A stretch of DNA of 64,000 nt from Phaseolus vulgaris. Taxonomy: Eukaryota > Streptophyta > Magnoliopsida > Fabales > Fabaceae. The translations under genes were made by a program, and so were the position numbers. How positions within the stretch are numbered: the stretch's first letter is position 1; the number at the start of each line of letters is the position of its first letter. The stretch lies in contig NC_023757.2 of NCBI RefSeq assembly GCF_000499845.2, positions 43,583,956 through 43,647,955 on the forward strand, in the 5' to 3' direction. Below, one piece after another: positions 59,901-64,000 of this stretch. Under the pieces are notes generated by a model that was not told the origin of the DNA, did not search any database, and saw nothing but the letters and a program-made list of their open reading frames with translations.

Positions 59901-62900
59901 ATTAGGCTTGGCGGTTAGATTTCAACCTTAGATATTCCTAATACTGTTCATTGGATAACTTTGACTCAGAACCTTCACATTTGGAAATATTGGTTGTCTT
60001 ATCAGAAAAACCATGTAGAGAGTAATAATTCTCCTGGGTGTGGCCTATTCTTTTCCAATATGTGCATTGATAATGTCCTTTACCACCATGCCTCCTCTAG
60101 TTCCACGTGCAAAAATCATAAGAAGACGAAGGAGTCATTTGTTGTCAAGTTTTCCATAAAAGGAACTTCTTGACCAGTTAAAATTTAATCCCTAACATGA
60201 TCAAAATCTGAATTCATTACATGAACTTCTAGACCAGTTAAAATTTAATCTCTAACATGATCAAAATTTGAATTCATTGCAGGAGGATCATAACCATATA
60301 AAACTTATCCAACTTCTTTTTTTTCTCTTCAAATGAGTCAACTTCCAGGAACATCTTCAATTCATCAACTGCTGATTGAGCTTCAGCAATAATAGACCTC
60401 ATGTCATTATTAGATTGCTCGAGAGAAACCAATTGATTAGCCAAATTGTAAAGGCATTGGTTATCATTCGCAAAAATATTTTAGGCCATGGTCCAAAAGG
60501 AATTACATGTTTTGATTGACCTCGGAGTGCTCAAAATATTGGGTTCCACTGATTGCCAAAGTATAAGACAAAGCTGAAAATCAGTTTTCTTCCACAGTTG
60601 AATTTGATCCGAAGGAACTGAACTCCTCTCTCCTAAACAATCATGGAAACCTTGGCCAAGGAACCACAGTTCAGCTGAGGCAAACCAAGAGAGATAATTT
60701 TTTCCATTTAGTTTTTTAGAAGTAATGGCAAGAGTTCCAAAGACGAAGACAGTAGAGTCAAAAGACATTGTTGCGGGGTCTGAAGGGGCCAACAGAGAAA
60801 GAAAAATAAAGACCAACAGAGAGAAAACCCTAGGTTTCAACCACACAGAAAAAGAAGAATCGATGGTCAGAACAATGACAAGGAGGCGCGACGCCACTCC
60901 TATGAGAGGAAGACAGTGCGTGGACAGCACGCACGAGGCAGCAACGAATGGAAAATGCGGGCATGGTAGGGCATGGAGCAAGCTCTGTTTAAGGGACCAG
61001 TGGGGTTGATTGTCGCCCGGAGAGACACTCTAAATCCGATGGTCACCAAAGAAATTTGTGACGGCAAACAACGACAAATGGCGGCAGCGCCGTCAAAAAC
61101 AATGCCGAAGAAGACAAAGACCAGCAAAGCATGATCGACACACTCTGATGCCAACTTGAGAATAATACATAAGAATTAGAAATTTAGAGAGTGTATTATT
61201 TCCCTCTCTTAGGATCTCATTTATATGAGCTTTAGATACATCAAATACAATGTATGAGGGGGAAGAAAAGAGAAACTGAAAAGTTTCATCTAGGAACTAG
61301 GTGCAACACAAAGCACACAACACCTTTACAATAAATTATGTTAAAGACTATTTAATCCAAGTTCCAACACTTAACATAAAATTATTTTCAACTAACTTCT
61401 TCAAAAGCTAAGGTGTATAATAGACAAGTTTATCCAAAAGAAGCCTAGGGCTCAAAATCAAAAGGTTGGTACAGAGCTATTCACATACATTAAAAGAAGA
61501 GACTTAAATATATTGCATTATAGGTTCTTATTGTTTACAGATTAGTTTAAACAGAAAACATAATACCTTCTCCTTACGACTGTCATTTTGAGTGTGAGAA
61601 CCTATTACGACCACATTGTCTGGAAGATTTTCAAGCTTACTTTTAAATGCATATGAATCTCCGTTTCCTACAATAGACTTCTCAGCATCTTTCATGAACA
61701 AAATGAATGGTGCACTTCTACTCTCACTAAAAACAACCTGGAAAAAAATTGAATATATATATCGGTAATTGCAAGATTGAAACCAAAATTATTTAAGGAC
61801 ATTGTTAGACTACAAGGCAGGGTAAATGCCAACCTCAAACAACGAATGAATAAGTAATTTGTCCAGTTCTTCTACAGCACTACTTTCCAAGCGAAGATCA
61901 GTGACTGGAAACATAAAATTAGTATTATTCAACATTATATAATATATGGATCAAAATACAATATATAATTTCTAAAGATATAAAAGTTGTATCAGAGTGG
62001 CACATTACCATTGCAGAAAAATCCTTGACCTCCCTCACACGCACCGCCAAGATCAACTCCATCGGGTATGGGCTTATCAAATCTCACACCAATTTTAGAC
62101 AAGGGATTATCATCAAATAGTAAGACAACCTTCCCCCTACCTCCATTAGACGGTCCCCTATATATGAAATCACCAATAAAAATTATAATGATAACATATA
62201 AAAACTAGCACATTAGTTACAATTTGATTGGGCATATAAAGGTCCTTTTATTACACTACTTTTGACAGTATAAGTATTCATGGGTAGCATGGGCTCAATA
62301 GTTCAACTAACATGCAAAATAGAATACAAAATACCAATGAAACAAATCAATTCAGTTAAGTTTTCTACAAATCCATACCTTGGAGATGTTTGATATACGC
62401 CACAAGAAGATGAACAGCTAAATTTCACCCTATCACCTGCATTGATAATATATCGAAAATACAACTAGCTTAAGATGACGGTACAAAGCACATACTGAGA
62501 CATATGACAGTACATATACTTATAATTTAAATTCATAACATCATAAATACATATAGGTTTCAATATTGATAGTAATCTTGATAAATGTCATATGTATGTA
62601 TGTATTAAAATGAAATTAAAAGGTCAGAGCAAATGGGTTAATGTATATGACAAAAGCACACATCTTATTTCCTTTTTTATTATTAAAATTTGCTTAAGAG
62701 TTAAAAACTGACTGAACCACTGTGCGGTTTCATTTATTAAATGGCCATGTCCCAACCATAATGAAGCCGGAAAAAAAGATAACATTTTGACTGAGTATAC
62801 ACATTTTATATATGTGTGTGTGTGTGACATGAATGTCGCACCAAAAGCTATGCTTCATGTAAAACCAAACCAAAGCAGAATAAATTTAGAAGAGTACACA

Positions 62901-64000
62901 CCTAATTTGAACAAACAACTTTTGGCTGTCCCAGAGGCGGATGGCATGTTATCAGTTTCCAACTTAGGTTGAGAGTCAAAGCCCAATGAAGGTGCATTTG
63001 AAGAGCTAGGTGTCTCTGTTTCAGTAGCAGGTGGATCCATGCTCCCAGCCACTTTTGTTGCTGTAGGACTTTGTTTAGTGCTGCTGAAGGATTTTTCAAC
63101 ATTTAGTCCATCTTTGAGTAGCTCGGCTTCCTTGGAAGATAAACCCTATGATAACACAGGAAGTGAAGTTTCTTGTCAGAGTTTTCAGCAAAAAAAAAAA
63201 TCAAGAACCCGGCCCAAAAAGAAAGCCTTATCTTACACCCAAAAGCAAATGACTATCAAATATGAGCAGCTTAGCTCCAAAGTATTTTGCAAGTGCCTTT
63301 GCCAACATCTCCTGATATATTTCTGACCCTGTAACCAGCAAAATTTGGCTATTAAGGGAACAAATACTTTCAGAAAAAGATGGAGAGAAGTAATATAATA
63401 TTCACACACCTGCAGGTCCTGAGAGTAGAATACGAGGGTTTATGGTTGTAAGATCTGAAGTAAATTTTTCATGCTCTTTATGCCTTAGGTGCATAAAGCA
63501 AGCAGCCACCAAGACATTTTTTGTGCTCTCACTACAAAAAGACATGAATACAAACATAAATACAGTATAAATTAATAATCCGTCAAATAAAAGAGTAAAT
63601 CAAGTTGAAGGACTCAATCAAGTTACAAAAATTAAACATAGTCTAAATAACATTTAAATTTTTTAAAAATCAAATGAACCTCAGCAAACAAATTTAAATT
63701 AAATGTCAAATGTTATATCCTTTACATTCTAAATATATAGATATTACAAGAAAACAAAAACATGAAAAGTGAAAGCAAATAATAAATTAGTGCCTGAACA
63801 CCTAGGATAAATATTTAGAAAAAAGCTTGGCACAAGAAACGTATCTTTAGGAATTCTTAACTAACATGACTATAGATACAAAACAGAAGAAAGTATACCT
63901 TAAATAGTAAGGGAAGTTGTCAAAAGAAACGTCTATTTCTTTTCCATCCAGAATAGCAGCGTGAACATCTTCTTTAAACACTGCACAGCGCACAGATGTA
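53993..64000 (-). CDS. AAA-type ATPase (At4g02480/At1g02890-like), N-terminus outside window
   Basis: Minus-strand exons: 64000-63899 (open at the edge), 63531-63410, 63328-63237, 63145-62902, 62436-62379, 62157-62009, 61904-61834, 61737-61567, 58179-58108, 57934-57833, 57759-57670, 56876-56801, 56727-56634, 56548-56479, 56367-56188, 55682-55560, 55465-55382, 55309-55125, 55016-54878, 54673-54614, 54310-54206, 54106-53993. The C-terminal AAA module is intact: Walker A GPPGTGKT, Walker B VIFVDE, a sensor region ATNRPFD, and arginine-finger [19 protein letters not shown] and [21 protein letters not shown] lie before it. The C-terminus is [16 protein letters not shown]. An upstream nucleotide-binding-like region has a degenerate loop ([12 protein letters not shown]). 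The family is related to spastin/katanin-type ATPases and has an N-terminal FHA domain, here beyond the edge. Cellular role is poorly known. Confidence 0.93.
58180..59070 (-). other. 3' part of the large AAA-ATPase intron
   Basis: Intronic sequence with no recognised gene or element. A GC-richer stretch at 58470-58650 contains a short minus-strand frame without a known domain and may be repeat-derived. Confidence 0.5.
59071..59167 (+). repeat. TRIM terminal-repeat remnant in an intron
   Basis: TGTTGGAGATCATACACATCGACT followed by AAGTGGACACAAACCTAACCTTACAAG parallels the left terminal repeat of the TRIM at 28944, in the same order. It lies in the large intron of the AAA-ATPase gene, next to copia-derived sequence. 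There is no primer-binding site or second repeat, so it is a fragment. Confidence 0.65.
59170..61369 (-). mobile_element. Broken Ty1-copia element in the AAA-ATPase intron
   Basis: On the minus strand a short 5' LTR (about 61369-61157, starting TGTTGGAACTTGG and ending in CA) is followed by a primer-binding site TGGCATCAGAG at 61153-61143. A gag frame lies at about 60770-60481, with [20 protein letters not shown] then [12 protein letters not shown], a UBN2/copia gag pattern. Worn integrase-like pieces (for example [13 protein letters not shown]) lie near 59340-59230. No reverse transcriptase and no 3' LTR were found, so the 3' half has been lost. It is in the same orientation as the host gene and lies wholly inside the intron 61566-58180. 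Confidence 0.75.

Noticed and set aside
60725..61009. 94-residue plus-strand frame in the AAA-ATPase intron
   Set aside because: It is antisense to the copia leader and gag region and has basic low-complexity composition.

Overview
This window is plant nuclear DNA. Genes are split by many short GT-AG introns, the spacers are very AT-rich, and there are Ty1-copia, TRIM, CACTA, Mutator-like and Helitron elements. Codon use, protein similarity remembered from Arabidopsis and the repeat types suggest a dicot, most likely a legume of the Phaseolus/Vigna/Glycine group. The legume placement is inference. No bacterial, organellar or CRISPR-like system was seen.

Layout. 1-2459 (+): the 3' half of a RID3-like (WDR18/Ipi3-type) WD40 gene. 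2460-9700: spacer with a solo-LTR-like segment, a decayed copia gag-protease-integrase on the minus strand, and a 460-bp-period tandem duplication. 9846-13963 and 15548-17790 (+): two tandem argininosuccinate synthase genes. 18087-20014 (-): an F-box/LRR gene. 20798-22634: a non-autonomous Helitron with both termini visible. 27093-27515 (+): an intronless calmodulin-like gene. 28944-29287: a TRIM retroelement. 32412-37456 (+): a 14-exon uridine kinase/UPRT-like gene. 38768-44388 (-): a complete 12-exon COG2 gene. 45191-45570: a CACTA-type MITE. 46865-47033: six regularly spaced TAATCGATTA-like palindromes. 49891-51022: a Mutator-like element with long inverted repeats. 53993-64000 (-): the C-terminal part of a large AAA-type ATPase whose 3.4-kb intron holds a broken copia element; its N-terminus lies beyond the right edge.

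The genes are housekeeping or regulatory and do not form a pathway together. The main biological signal is the argininosuccinate synthase pair. Copy 1 carries a plastid-transit-like N-terminus encoded by exons 1 to 4. In copy 2 one deletion has joined intron 1 to intron 3, removing two transit-peptide exons, and 36 coding bases are missing from the next exon. The catalytic part is intact. The last three exons and their introns are nearly identical between the copies, as expected from gene conversion. Copy 2 may therefore be an active enzyme with altered location.

Exon boundaries were placed by eye from splice sites, reading phase and family similarity. In every multi-exon model given the phases close without an internal stop; the least certain junction is the last intron of the F-box gene.
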